Source: Lysobacter alkalisoli (GTDB lineage Bacteria > Pseudomonadota > Gammaproteobacteria > Xanthomonadales > Xanthomonadaceae). Taken from it: a DNA stretch of 64,000 bases. The position numbers and the translations under genes are program-made. This document shows positions 28,178 to 37,492 of this stretch, piece after piece; the stretch's first letter is position 1; each line of letters begins with the position of its first letter. Location: positions 292,001 through 356,000 of the forward strand of contig NZ_CP041242.1 of assembly GCF_006547045.1 (NCBI RefSeq). The letters are read 5' to 3'. A model generated the notes under the pieces. It made no database searches. It was not told the DNA's origin and was given only the letters and a program-made list of their open reading frames with translations.

Positions 28178-29359
28178 TCACTTCTGGAGGCCTTCCATCC
28201 CGCTCCCCTCGGGGTTGGCCGCCTGCCAGCGCGGCAATGCCTTGCGCAGCAGCGGTTCCGGCCAGGTGCCATACCAGGCGTAACCGGTGCGGCGCTCGTT
28301 GGATACCTCGGCCAACGTCGTGCGTGGCAGGCCGTCGCGATCGGCGAACAGCGGCTGCTGTGTCTCCAGGTCGTAATAGCGCGCCCACAGCGAGGCGCCG
28401 GGTTGCTTCACGACGATCACGTCGCGACCGGTCTCCTGCGCGGGATCATCGATGCGGCGCAGCGCCAGGTCGGGCAGGCGGTGTGCCTGCAGCCACTGCG
28501 TCGCCGTTACGATCGCCTGCCGGATGCGCGGCGAGGGATCGGGCTGGCGCATCAGCAGGCGCAATATGCCGACCGACTCCGAGGTGCTCAACGAGGGCAG
28601 TTCGTAGGCACGGGCGTGAGCCGGCTGCAGGGTGTCCGCGTGGTACTGCTGGGCCCAGATCGTTGGCACGCCGTCGAGCACGACCTGGGTTGCGAGGATG
28701 CAGTCGATACCGCGCTGGACCGCTTCCAGCGCACGCACGCCATATCGGCCCTGCAGCACCGCAAAGTCACCCCGGCCTTCGGCCACGTCCTGCAGCAACG
28801 CGATCGCCTGCACCATCGCATCGTCATTGAAGGTGATGTGGCGACGGTAGCCGGAACGATCAGGATGGAATTGCGGCCAGCCACCATTGGCATACTGCGC
28901 CGCCAGCAGGTATTCGACGCCGCGACCGGCGGCATCGAGGTAGCGCGTCTGGCCGGTGCGGTGCCAGACGCCGATGAGATAGCGGATCTCGGTAGTGGTG
29001 GCGTCGTTGTCGAGCGTGGCGTCGTCATGCCGGGCGGGATCGCGTAGCTCAGCGACCTCGCTGGCATCGTACCGGCGCTCGTAATCGACGTTGCGGCCGC
29101 GATGGTGCTTGGGCCAGCCACCGGAAGCGGTCTGCATCAGCAGCATGTTCTCCGCGACCGGGTCGTCGAGGGCCCTCACCGGTGGGCTGGCAGCCAGCTG
29201 GGACGACGGTGGTATGTCCGTCGGCAACGGATCCGACAGCGGTTTGCCCATCATCAGCGCGCCTGCCAGCAGCGCGTCCGTCAGCAACACACCCGACAGC
29301 AGGACGGCCCCGGGGAGAAACCGGAGGCCGACTGCCGACGGGCGCATCGAGGCCAGCAT
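28178..29359 (-). CDS. pelA: Pectate lyase family PL10
   Basis: 393 residues (389 if the start is at 29347). An (alpha/alpha)-toroid pectate lyase: MLLMQTASGGWPKHH, DNDATTTEIRYL (Asp and Thr of the active site), GGWPQFHPDRSGYRRHITFN, and ARYYDLETQQPLF. It makes unsaturated oligogalacturonates extracellularly or in the periplasm. A hydrophobic stretch (FLPGAVLLSGVLLTDALLAG) serves as signal or anchor. The start at 29389 overlaps the upstream receptor gene, so I prefer 29359, right after its stop. It is in one operon with that receptor. Confidence 0.9.
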   Translation of the reverse strand: MLASMRPSAVGLRFLPGAVLLSGVLLTDALLAGALMMGKPLSDPLPTDIPPSSQLAASPPVRALDDPVAENMLLMQTASGGWPKHHRGRNVDYERRYDASEVAELRDPARHDDATLDNDATTTEIRYLIGVWHRTGQTRYLDAAGRGVEYLLAAQYANGGWPQFHPDRSGYRRHITFNDDAMVQAIALLQDVAEGRGDFAVLQGRYGVRALEAVQRGIDCILATQVVLDGVPTIWAQQYHADTLQPAHARAYELPSLSTSESVGILRLLMRQPDPSPRIRQAIVTATQWLQAHRLPDLALRRIDDPAQETGRDVIVVKQPGASLWARYYDLETQQPLFADRDGLPRTTLAEVSNERRTGYAWYGTWPEPLLRKALPRWQAANPEGSGMEGLQK

Positions 29360-29369
29360 TGCCGATCCG

Positions 29370-32300
29370 TCAGAAGCGGTAGCGCGCACCGACGTAGTAC
29401 TGCCGGCCGGTGTGCGCCCACTTGTCGGGCATCGACAGGTCGGAATCGACGTAGCGGCGATCCTCGGTGTCGAGCAGGTTGATCGCCTCGAAGGTCAGCG
29501 ACAGGCTGTCGTTGACCTTGTACGACATGTTGAAGTCGACGTTCTTGACGCTGTACTTGCCGGTCACGTCGGCGGTGGTGAGCGGGTTGCCATCCAGGTC
29601 CCAGACGTTCTCGCGGCTGAGTACGTCGCTGATGTATCCGTCGCGGTAGCTGCCGGACACGCGCGCGCTGAACTTGCCGTCATCGTAGTACACGGTCGCA
29701 TTCCATGAGCTGGGCGACAGGTTGACCAGATCGTTCTCGGTCAGCGTGGTGACGATCGTGGTGTTGCTGTTCGCCGCACTGCTGAACATGTACTGGATCT
29801 TCGACTCGACATGGGTGTAGTTCGCCTGCACGCCGAACTTGCTCCAGAAGCCCGGCAGAAAGGTGAACGGCTGCTGGTAGGTCAGCTCATAGCCCTTCAA
29901 CGGCCCGCCCGGGGTGTTGTAGTAACTCTGCACGTTGAACTGGGTGTCGGCCGTGAAGCCTTCCGGCAGCAGGTCCAGCGAATAGCCCATGTCCTCCCAG
30001 GTGCTGATCAGGCGGGTGCGCTGGATGTAGCTTTCGATGTCCTTGTAGAACACCGCCGCCGACAGCAGGGCGCCCTCCTGGAAGTACCATTCCGCGCTCA
30101 GGTCGTAGTTGGTCGAGCGGAACGGATCCAGCTTCGGGTTGCCGAGGTTGATCGAATAGGTACGGCCGTCGTCGAAGTAGGCGCTTGGGCCACCGCTCAC
30201 GCTGGGTGACAGATAGGTCAGGGTCGGGCGCGCCATTGTCTTGGCCGCACCGAAGCGCAGCACCACGTTGTCGGCAACGTCCCAGGCGACGTTCAACGAT
30301 GGCAGTACATCGTCATAGCCGTGCTTGACGATGCTGCGCACAAGATAGCGGTCACCCGGGGCGGAGGTCGCGTTGGCGACGCCGAAGAAGGCCACGCAGT
30401 CCTGCGAGCGGTCGTCGGCGTTGGATGCCGTGCATGGTGCCCAGCCCGATGCGGTGATGTCGGTGTCGACATAGCGCACGCCGAGGTTGCCGCGCAATGC
30501 GCGGCCCAGCAGGTCGGTGTTGAAGTCGAGCTGGAGGTATATGCCCGTGGTCTTCTCGTTGACCTCGAAATTGTTGTTCGAGGCGCCGAAATGGCCCACG
30601 CCGGCCAGGCGGTAGTCGCCGCCCTGCAGCCCGTTGTCGCAGTTGCAGTGGATGTCGAGCAGTTCGGCGATCTTGTTGAAGTCGGGTGCCAGCCAGCTCG
30701 ATGGCACGTTGGCGCCCAGGCCGCTGCCGAACCCGGACAGGGTCGTGCTCAGGTCGGCCACACTCAGGCCTCCCGGCAGTGCCTGCGCCAACCGGCCATA
30801 GCTGATGTGGCGATATTCCTCCGACGTCATGTCGTAGTCCTTGAACGCCAGGCCGGAGCGGAGGGAGAACGTCGGGGTAAGCGTCCACTGCAGGTCGAAC
30901 TTGAATGTGTCGAAGGTATTGTCGACGTACTGGGGATTCAGGCGCACTTCGCTGATGTTGCCGCCACGAGCGGTGCCGTTCTCGTTGACCGGCGCGTTGC
31001 CGTAGCCCAACCACGACCATGCCGCCGGGTCGTTGAGGTCGAACGGGAACACCATGTCCGGTACGCCGCCGCCACGCAGGTCGATCTCGAAGCCATCGAG
31101 GTTGGAATTGTCGAAGCTGACCAGGGTGAACGACGGGCGCTCGTATTTGGACTGCGAATGGCCGACCTGGGCATTGATGCGCACGTTCTCGCTGAGCCAA
31201 TGGTCCAGGTCCAGGGTGTACTGCTGGAACTCGGTGCTCTCGACGATCTCGGTCGACTCGGTACGGAAGTCGACATTGTCGAACCGGCCGTAGACCAGCC
31301 GGTTCTGGCCGTCGACCTCGGCCTCGCGCACGATGATCTGGGTCTTGCCGCCCAGGTTGGCGCTCCGGTGCAGATTGGCGCCCAGCGAATCCTCGCGCTG
31401 GTTCTTGTCCAGCTTCGAGTACATGCCGTCGAAGGTGAGCAGGGTGTCGTCGGAGACGCGGAACTGCAGTGAGCCGGTCACGCCCAGGCGCTCGATCTCG
31501 TGCGCGGTGCGGACGTAACGTGGATAGCGCGGGTGCCAGGCGTTGGTCGCGGTCTCGTAGGCGGCGATATTCTCGGGCGTGTTCTCCGGGCGCGGCAGGC
31601 CGGCACCGCAGTTCTCGGCATCGATGCCCCAGGTGCCCCAGCCATTGCTGGAACTGGGGTTGCCCAACTCCGACTCGGTTGGATTGCGCGGTGTCTGCGG
31701 GTCGTAGCCGACCGGGCTGCAGAAACCGTAGGTGCCGTTGTTGTTGGCGTTGCTCTGGTTGGCGTTGCGGTGGTTGCCATGCTCCCAGCGCACCGGGTTG
31801 TAGCCTTCTTCCTGGATGTGGCGGCGGTTGTAGGCGACCGACAGCAGGCCGCCGAGGCGGCCGTCCATCCAGCGATTGCTGAGCATGGCCGACAGGCGCG
31901 GGTCGTACTCCGTGGACAGGTCGTTGTAGCCCATCTGCGCACTGGCGGCGGCCTTGAAACCGTCGTAGTCGAACGGGCGCGCGGTGCGCAGGTCGACCGT
32001 GGAACCCAGCGACCCCTCGTCCATCTGTGCGGACTGGCTCTTGTTGACCTTGATCTGGCTGAAAAGCTCGGAGGCAAAGGTATTGAAGTCGAACCCGCGG
32101 CTGCGGTTGACGCCTCCGGAGCCGGTGCCGGCGGTGGCCAGCGCCTCAAGGCCGTTCAGGCGCACACGGGTGAAATCCGAACCCAGGCCGCGGATCGAGA
32201 TGCGCTGGCCCTCGCCGCCCTCGCGGTCGATCGACACACCGGCGATGCGCTGCATCGACTCGGCCAGGTTCTGGTCGGGGAACTTGCCGATGTCCTCGGC

Positions 32301-32555
32301 GAAGATCGCGTCGATCTGTTCGACGGTGTAGCGCTTCTCGTCCAGCGCTTTTTGCAGGCTTTCGCGATAGCCGGTGACGGTGACCTTGTCGAGCTCGGTC
32401 GGCTGCACGTTCTCGGCCGACACGTTCCCGGCCTGCCCGGTTGCTGCCTGCGCGAGCTCGGGCTGTTGTGCGAACGCCGGGGTGGACAGCGCCATGGCAA
32501 TGGCCGTCGCAAGCAAGGTAACCGGTGTCTTTCCTGATGAGTGCTGCAACTGCAT
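29370..32555 (-). CDS. TonB-dependent receptor of the pectin locus (carbohydrate type)
   Basis: 1061 residues. N-terminal leader MQLQHSSGKTPVTLLATAIA, signal peptide end at PAFAQQ, then LDKVTVTGYRESLQKALDEK, the plug segment AEDIGKFPDQNLAESMQRIA, GQRISIRGLGSDFTRVRLNG, and a long barrel ending in YVGARYRF. The FPDQN and RVRLNG forms mark the carbohydrate-uptake receptor group of xanthomonads and Caulobacter (CUT-type loci). It likely imports oligogalacturonates across the outer membrane. PL10 follows in the same operon, and an operator-like site lies 85 bp upstream. Confidence 0.93.
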   Translation of the reverse strand: MQLQHSSGKTPVTLLATAIAMALSTPAFAQQPELAQAATGQAGNVSAENVQPTELDKVTVTGYRESLQKALDEKRYTVEQIDAIFAEDIGKFPDQNLAESMQRIAGVSIDREGGEGQRISIRGLGSDFTRVRLNGLEALATAGTGSGGVNRSRGFDFNTFASELFSQIKVNKSQSAQMDEGSLGSTVDLRTARPFDYDGFKAAASAQMGYNDLSTEYDPRLSAMLSNRWMDGRLGGLLSVAYNRRHIQEEGYNPVRWEHGNHRNANQSNANNNGTYGFCSPVGYDPQTPRNPTESELGNPSSSNGWGTWGIDAENCGAGLPRPENTPENIAAYETATNAWHPRYPRYVRTAHEIERLGVTGSLQFRVSDDTLLTFDGMYSKLDKNQREDSLGANLHRSANLGGKTQIIVREAEVDGQNRLVYGRFDNVDFRTESTEIVESTEFQQYTLDLDHWLSENVRINAQVGHSQSKYERPSFTLVSFDNSNLDGFEIDLRGGGVPDMVFPFDLNDPAAWSWLGYGNAPVNENGTARGGNISEVRLNPQYVDNTFDTFKFDLQWTLTPTFSLRSGLAFKDYDMTSEEYRHISYGRLAQALPGGLSVADLSTTLSGFGSGLGANVPSSWLAPDFNKIAELLDIHCNCDNGLQGGDYRLAGVGHFGASNNNFEVNEKTTGIYLQLDFNTDLLGRALRGNLGVRYVDTDITASGWAPCTASNADDRSQDCVAFFGVANATSAPGDRYLVRSIVKHGYDDVLPSLNVAWDVADNVVLRFGAAKTMARPTLTYLSPSVSGGPSAYFDDGRTYSINLGNPKLDPFRSTNYDLSAEWYFQEGALLSAAVFYKDIESYIQRTRLISTWEDMGYSLDLLPEGFTADTQFNVQSYYNTPGGPLKGYELTYQQPFTFLPGFWSKFGVQANYTHVESKIQYMFSSAANSNTTIVTTLTENDLVNLSPSSWNATVYYDDGKFSARVSGSYRDGYISDVLSRENVWDLDGNPLTTADVTGKYSVKNVDFNMSYKVNDSLSLTFEAINLLDTEDRRYVDSDLSMPDKWAHTGRQYYVGARYRF

Positions 32556-33014
32556 TCGATCCTCTCCGATGGGTCTTCATGCTGGAAACCAGCGTTCTTG
32601 TGGAATATGCCGACCAGATCCGGCATTGAAAGCGAAAAATGACACCGATGGTCAAAAACGTAACATAACGATTTCATAGCATCATGCTGCATCGCAAAAA
32701 GCGCGCTTTTCGTGTGCAAGCGATTGATATGCAGGATTTATTCTGAATGGGCGTGTGTGCTGCAGGACAGCAGGGACATCGAGGTTGCCCTCGGCATATC
32801 CGGAATGGGGCGGCCCGATGAAGCAAGCCTCGAAAACCCTTGCCATGCCCGCAAAGCCTGCCCCCGAACGCTTGCGTCGGAGGGGAGCCCGCATCCAGTG
32901 CCTTTCAGGCCATTGGCCGGAAGACAGCAGGGCCTGCCCGGGAAACCGGACAGGCCCTGTGTGATCGATTGAGATGTCGTACCGACCCGGCGGGTGGCCG
33001 GGCCGGTGGACGGA
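32556..33014. promoter_or_regulatory. Intergenic region: promoter/operator and a hairpin, no gene
   Basis: This 459-bp gap carries the promoter region and operator of the receptor at 29370 (conserved block 32640-32700) and, at 32928-32959, a 14-bp imperfect hairpin (CAGGGCCTGCCCGG / CCGGACAGGCCCTG) that may end the upstream receptor transcript from 33015. A plus-strand frame at 32712-32972 is compositionally unlike a protein. I see nothing else. Confidence 0.6.
32640..32654 (+). promoter_or_regulatory. Operator-like site upstream of receptor/PL10 operon
   Basis: TGACACCGATGGTCA, identical to the site before GH43. It is the first part of a 61-bp block that is 48/61 identical, without gaps, to the block upstream of the second receptor. 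Confidence 0.68.
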
Positions 33015-35789
33015 TCAGAACTTGTAGCGGAAACCGAGCTTGTAGGTCCGCCCGGTGTGGTCGTACTCGTAGCGGCGCAGGGTATCGATGTCGGTCCAGC
33101 GGTCCTGGTAGTCGTCGGTAAGGTTCAGCGCCTCGAAGGTCACCTCCCAGTTGTCGTCGACCTTGTAGGTCGCCGAGGCGTCGACATTGAAGGTGCTGCC
33201 GTAGCCCTCGAAACGGTTGCCGGTGCCGCTGGTACCGCTCAGGTAGCCGTCGCGGTAGGCGGCCGAGGCGCGGGCGCGGAAACGCTCAGTGTCGTAGTAC
33301 AGGGTGAAGTTGTAGGAATGTCGTGACAGGCCGAACAGGCGCTCGGTGCCGATGGGATAGTCCACCTCGGAATCGACATTTGTGTAGTTGCCAATCATGC
33401 CCATGTTTCGGATCACCGGCACGCTCTCGGTCATGACAGAGAATGGCATCTGGAAGCCGATCTCGTAGCCTTTGAGCTTGCCGCCCGGGCCGTTCTCGAT
33501 CGAGCGGATCGTCCATGGCCGGCCTTCCGGATTCTCGGCGGCCGGCGAGGTCGGCACCAGCAGGTCCAGCGGCAGGCCGGTGGAGGCGTAGGTACCTTCG
33601 CGCTCGGTCGGGAGCGGGCGCGAATCGATGTCCTTGTAGAAGATCGCCAGCGAGATGATCGATTCGGGGGCGAAGTACCACTCCAGCGAGGTATCGAAGG
33701 TCTTGGCGCGGGTCGGGTCGAGGAACGGGTTCTGGTAGGTCACGCGGTAGTTGAAGCTGTCCACGCTGCCGCCCGGCGACAGGCTGCCCAAACCAGGACG
33801 GGTCATCACCTTGGCCGCTGCCGCGCGCCAGATCAGGTCGGGCGTGATCGAGAACGCCGCGTTGATCGCCGGCAGGGTGTCCTTGTACTTGGGCCGGTTG
33901 ATGGTGACAGGATTGAATTCTCCTCCCACGCTGACGAGAGCGCTCGAGCTCTGTTCGGTTTCCACATAGCGCACGCCGGCGTTCCAGCGCAGGTCATGTC
34001 CTGCGATGTCGGTATAGCCGTCCAACTGCACGAATACGCCGGAGTCCTTTTCGCTGACGCTGCGGACGTTGCCTGTGTCAAGGCGCGCCGGCAGGCCCGG
34101 CAGGCCGATGAAGTCGCTCCAGGCGCGCAGGTTGGGTATCACCCAGCGGGTGGTCGAGCCGGCGCCGGCCTTGCCGTTGAAATGGTAGATGTCCGACAGG
34201 TCGCCGGTGGCCGGAATGCCGTAGACGCCTTCCGCGGAACAATCGTGCAGACCTGCCGCACACACGCCAGAATCACGGATTCCGCCCCAGGTGGTGAAGC
34301 TGAACTTGCGGTAGTTGACGCCGGCCTTCAACGCGTAGTCGGGATGGAACGCCCACTCCACGTCGGCTATGACGGTGTCGAATTCGTGCCGGGTATTGCT
34401 CGGGCGGTCGCGGAATTCCGACATCTGGAAGGTCGCCGGATCGGTGACGTCGGCGCCGTTGTAGGCGATCAGCGGGAACTTGTCGTTGCTGTAGTCATAG
34501 ACGAAGCCGTTGTAGTTGCGGTCGTCGTACATGAAGGTGATTTCGTACGGGAAGTTCAGCTCGGAGCTGGAACTGCCGATCAGGGCATGACCGGTGATGG
34601 TGTCGGTGAACACCTGTTCGGCGCTCAGCGTCCACTGCTTGAACTCGGTGGTCCAGGCCTTCTTGAAGTTCTCGCTGCGGACCCAGGCGTTGTCGACCGC
34701 CATCATGTCGAGGGTATTGGTGGCCGGGTTGAGGACGTAATCGGTCACGTCCATGCCGCCTTCGTTGCCGCGGAACAGCACTTCCAGCCACTTCTCGCTG
34801 CGCGAGGCATCGAGCTTGGAATACAGCAGGTCGAGGTTGAGGCGGGTGCCCTCGGCCGGGCGCAGCTCCAGCGCACCGGTCAGGCCAAGGCGTTCGCGCT
34901 CGACCTCGATCTCACCGTAGCGGGGGATGCGCGCGTGGAAGCCGTTGGCGACCTCGGTGCAACCGGCATCCCCGGGACTGGTCGCGCAGTCCACCCCACG
35001 CACCGAGTTGAACGCGGCCTGCTGCCAGCGCACGGTGTTCTGGCCAAGCTCCTTGGTGCTGCCGTCGGAATAGGCGGCCGAGAATGCCACCGCCCAGATG
35101 TCCGACGGCGAGCGGAACGCGTACAGCGCCGCCAGGCGCGGCGTGGTGTCTTCGGTCACGTCGTTGTACTGGGCCTGGCCGGAGACCAGGAAGGTGTGGC
35201 CGACCTTGTGGCTGAACGGTGCGCCGGTGTTGAGGTCGACCACCGCGCCCAGCGAGCCCTCGTCGAGGCTGGCCGAAGCGGTCTTGTGCACGACCACCGA
35301 ATTGAACAGCTCGGAGGCGAACACGTTGTAGTCGAAGTCGCGGCCGCGGTTCGGGCCACCTTCGCCGCCGGTGGCGGCGATCGCCTCCATGCCGTTGATG
35401 CGCACGCGGGTGAAGTCGCCCGACAGGCCGCGCACTGAAATCGAGCGGCCCTCGCCCGAATCGCGGGTGATGGTGATGCCGGGGATACGCTGCAGCGATT
35501 CGGCGATGTTCTGGTCCGGGAAGTCGGCGATGTCCTCGGCGACGATCGCATCGACCGCGCCGACCGCGTCGCGCTTCATGTTCAGTGCTTCGGCGAGGCT
35601 GCCGCGGAAGCCGGTCACCGTGACGGTGTCCAGGTCGGTGGCGGCCTGTGTCCGGGGACTGGCGGAAGTGGCGTCCGTGTCAGCAGGGTCCTGGGCCAGC
35701 GCGGCCTGCGGCATCATCTGGAGCGCCACGGCGATGGCGCCGGCGAGAACGGTAACCGGTGTCTTTTTTGCCGAACGTTGCAATTGCAT
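33015..35789 (-). CDS. TonB-dependent receptor of the pectin locus (second paralog)
   Basis: 924 residues. It starts MQLQRSAKKTPVTVLAGAIA, with a signal peptide to AALAQD, then [60 protein letters not shown], and a barrel ending KLGFRYKF. It is clearly a paralog of the receptor at 29370 in leader and plug, but the barrel differs in length and loops, so the ligands probably differ (for example galacturonan versus rhamnogalacturonan oligomers). The start at 35787-35789 has a GGGAGG box. The longer frame from 35882 would run through the operator. Confidence 0.92.
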   Translation of the reverse strand: MQLQRSAKKTPVTVLAGAIAVALQMMPQAALAQDPADTDATSASPRTQAATDLDTVTVTGFRGSLAEALNMKRDAVGAVDAIVAEDIADFPDQNIAESLQRIPGITITRDSGEGRSISVRGLSGDFTRVRINGMEAIAATGGEGGPNRGRDFDYNVFASELFNSVVVHKTASASLDEGSLGAVVDLNTGAPFSHKVGHTFLVSGQAQYNDVTEDTTPRLAALYAFRSPSDIWAVAFSAAYSDGSTKELGQNTVRWQQAAFNSVRGVDCATSPGDAGCTEVANGFHARIPRYGEIEVERERLGLTGALELRPAEGTRLNLDLLYSKLDASRSEKWLEVLFRGNEGGMDVTDYVLNPATNTLDMMAVDNAWVRSENFKKAWTTEFKQWTLSAEQVFTDTITGHALIGSSSSELNFPYEITFMYDDRNYNGFVYDYSNDKFPLIAYNGADVTDPATFQMSEFRDRPSNTRHEFDTVIADVEWAFHPDYALKAGVNYRKFSFTTWGGIRDSGVCAAGLHDCSAEGVYGIPATGDLSDIYHFNGKAGAGSTTRWVIPNLRAWSDFIGLPGLPARLDTGNVRSVSEKDSGVFVQLDGYTDIAGHDLRWNAGVRYVETEQSSSALVSVGGEFNPVTINRPKYKDTLPAINAAFSITPDLIWRAAAAKVMTRPGLGSLSPGGSVDSFNYRVTYQNPFLDPTRAKTFDTSLEWYFAPESIISLAIFYKDIDSRPLPTEREGTYASTGLPLDLLVPTSPAAENPEGRPWTIRSIENGPGGKLKGYEIGFQMPFSVMTESVPVIRNMGMIGNYTNVDSEVDYPIGTERLFGLSRHSYNFTLYYDTERFRARASAAYRDGYLSGTSGTGNRFEGYGSTFNVDASATYKVDDNWEVTFEALNLTDDYQDRWTDIDTLRRYEYDHTGRTYKLGFRYKF

Positions 35790-35876
35790 GGGAGCCCCTC
35801 CCGACGGGCTTGTGGGCATCGAAATGCCTTGATTGACTCGTACGCGGCGCTTGGTATGGTGATTGATATTGAGCAA

Positions 35877-35891
35877 TGACACCGCTGGTCA
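35877..35891 (+). promoter_or_regulatory. Shared operator-like site between receptor and kdgK
   Basis: TGACACCGCTGGTCA, 88 bp upstream of the receptor ATG and about 104 bp upstream of kdgK, in their divergent promoter region. The conserved block extends to 35937 with the perfect piece CATCATGCTGC at 35917-35927. Confidence 0.68.
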
Positions 35892-35994
35892 AAACCCTAA
35901 CAAAACGTCTTCCAAACATCATGCTGCGTTGCGCAAACCCCAGCTCGTTGCGAATAACGCATTGATATGAAAGGAAAACATCGCGAGGCATGAA

Positions 35995-37011
35995 ATGTCG
36001 CAAAGCACAATAATCTGTTACGGGGAGCTTCTGCTCCGGCTCAGTGCGCCCGGCCGCGGCCTGCTGCTGCAGACACCGTCGCTGGACGTGCATGTCGGCG
36101 GAGCCGAGGCCAACGTGGCGGTTTCGCTGGCCCGCTTCGGTCATCGGGTGGGGGCGGTCGGCACCGTGGCGGACAACGCACTGGGCGAAAGCGCGATCGG
36201 CGAATTGCGTCGCCATGGCGTCGATACCCGCTTCATGCGCAGCCGGCCGGGGCGGATGGGCCTGTACTTCATCCAGGCCGGCGCCCTGCAACGGCCGAGC
36301 CGGGTGCTGTACGACCGCGCCGATTCCGCTTTCACCCGCCACACCGACTATGACTGGAAGACCTGCCTGGAGGGTGCCGGCTGGCTGCACCTGTCCGGCG
36401 TGACCCCGGCGCTGGGTCTGGCCTGCGCCGACTCGGCGATCGCGGCGGCCGAAGCCGCGCGCGCAGCCGGGGCGGAGGTCAGCTTCGATGGCAACTTCCG
36501 CAGCCTGCTGTGGCGGGCCTGGGACGCCGATCCGCCGGCGATCCTGCGCCGGCTGATGGGTACGGCGAGCGTGTTGTTCGCCGACCATCGCGACATGGCC
36601 GTGGTGCTTGGCGCCGAGTGCGATGCCGACAGCATCGAGGACAAGGTGGTGCAGGCGGCGACGCAGGCGTTCAAGGCGTTTCCGCACGTGCGCTACATGG
36701 CCTGCACCCAGCGCAGGCAGGTTGATGTCGATTACCACGTGCTGTCGGCGATGCTGGTCGAGCGCGATGGCAGCGTGCACACCACACCGTCCTGCACACT
36801 GGCCCATGTCGTCGATCGCATCGGCGGTGGCGACGCGTTCGCGGCCGGTGTGCTGCATGGGCTGGTGACCGGCATGGCCGCGGGCGACGCGTTGCGCTTC
36901 GGTTTCGGCGCGGCCTGCCTCAAGCATTCCGTGCCGGGCGATTTCAACCTGGTCGGAGTGGAGGATGTGGAGGCTTTCCTGTCGGAAGACGGTTTCCACG
37001 TCCGTCGCTGA
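35995..37011 (+). CDS. kdgK: 2-dehydro-3-deoxygluconokinase (PfkB family)
   Basis: 338 residues. The ribokinase/PfkB fold is shown by the start ICYGELLLRLSAPG, the sugar-binding VGGAEANVAVSLARFG, and the C-terminal catalytic signature DRIGGGDAFAAGVLHG (Asp base and anion hole). In the cytoplasm it would phosphorylate 2-keto-3-deoxygluconate, the product of KduD, to KDPG for the Entner-Doudoroff aldolase, which is not in this window. It is divergent from the receptor with a shared operator. The family is broad, but context makes KdgK the best call. Confidence 0.88.
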   Translation: MSQSTIICYGELLLRLSAPGRGLLLQTPSLDVHVGGAEANVAVSLARFGHRVGAVGTVADNALGESAIGELRRHGVDTRFMRSRPGRMGLYFIQAGALQRPSRVLYDRADSAFTRHTDYDWKTCLEGAGWLHLSGVTPALGLACADSAIAAAEAARAAGAEVSFDGNFRSLLWRAWDADPPAILRRLMGTASVLFADHRDMAVVLGAECDADSIEDKVVQAATQAFKAFPHVRYMACTQRRQVDVDYHVLSAMLVERDGSVHTTPSCTLAHVVDRIGGGDAFAAGVLHGLVTGMAAGDALRFGFGAACLKHSVPGDFNLVGVEDVEAFLSEDGFHVRR

Positions 37012-37019
37012 AACGGACT

Positions 37020-37427
37020 TCAATCGCCGCGCAGCACCCAGGCGCGCGGATTGTGTTCGAAGCCCAGCGCAGGGTAGTAGTCGTTCGCCTTCGGCGCGGC
37101 CAGCAGCACGATCATGCATTCGGGTCGCAGCCGACGCCGGGTCTCCTCGATCAGCCGTTTGCCGATGCCTTGCCGCTGGCATGAGGCGTCCACCGCGAGG
37201 TCAGCGAGGTAGGCGACGTAGCCGAAGTCGGTCAGCGTGCGCGATATGCCGACCAGCCGCGGGCCGTCCCAGGCGCTTACGGTGAGGTTGGCATTGGCCA
37301 GCATGGCTTCGAAGATGTCGGGCCGGTCGAGCGGCCGGCGTTCGCCGAGGGTGGAGCGCCGATAGAGCTCGATGGCTTCGTCGACGCCGATGTCGGCGTC
37401 ATCGCGGTACTCGATGGTCATGCGCAA
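37020..37427 (-). CDS. GNAT-family N-acetyltransferase
   Basis: 135 residues. The acetyl-CoA-binding motif A is visible as VDASCQRQGIGKRLIEETRR (Q/RxxGxG/A form), followed by a late YYPALGFEHN, typical for GNAT enzymes of the GCN5 group. The substrate is unknown. It ends 8 bp from the end of kdgK on the other strand and marks the right edge of the pectin locus. Confidence 0.85.
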   Translation of the reverse strand: MRMTIEYRDDADIGVDEAIELYRRSTLGERRPLDRPDIFEAMLANANLTVSAWDGPRLVGISRTLTDFGYVAYLADLAVDASCQRQGIGKRLIEETRRRLRPECMIVLLAAPKANDYYPALGFEHNPRAWVLRGD

Positions 37428-37492
37428 TCCCCTTGCACGGTTCTGGATTCAGCCCCCTGCTGAGTCAGGGGGCGATTCGCGCCGCAGGCGCT

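Noticed and set aside
32712-32972. 86-codon plus-strand frame in the receptor gap
   Set aside because: Composition (Cys/Pro/Arg-rich, no secondary-structure pattern) and overlap with the operator region and hairpin argue against a gene.
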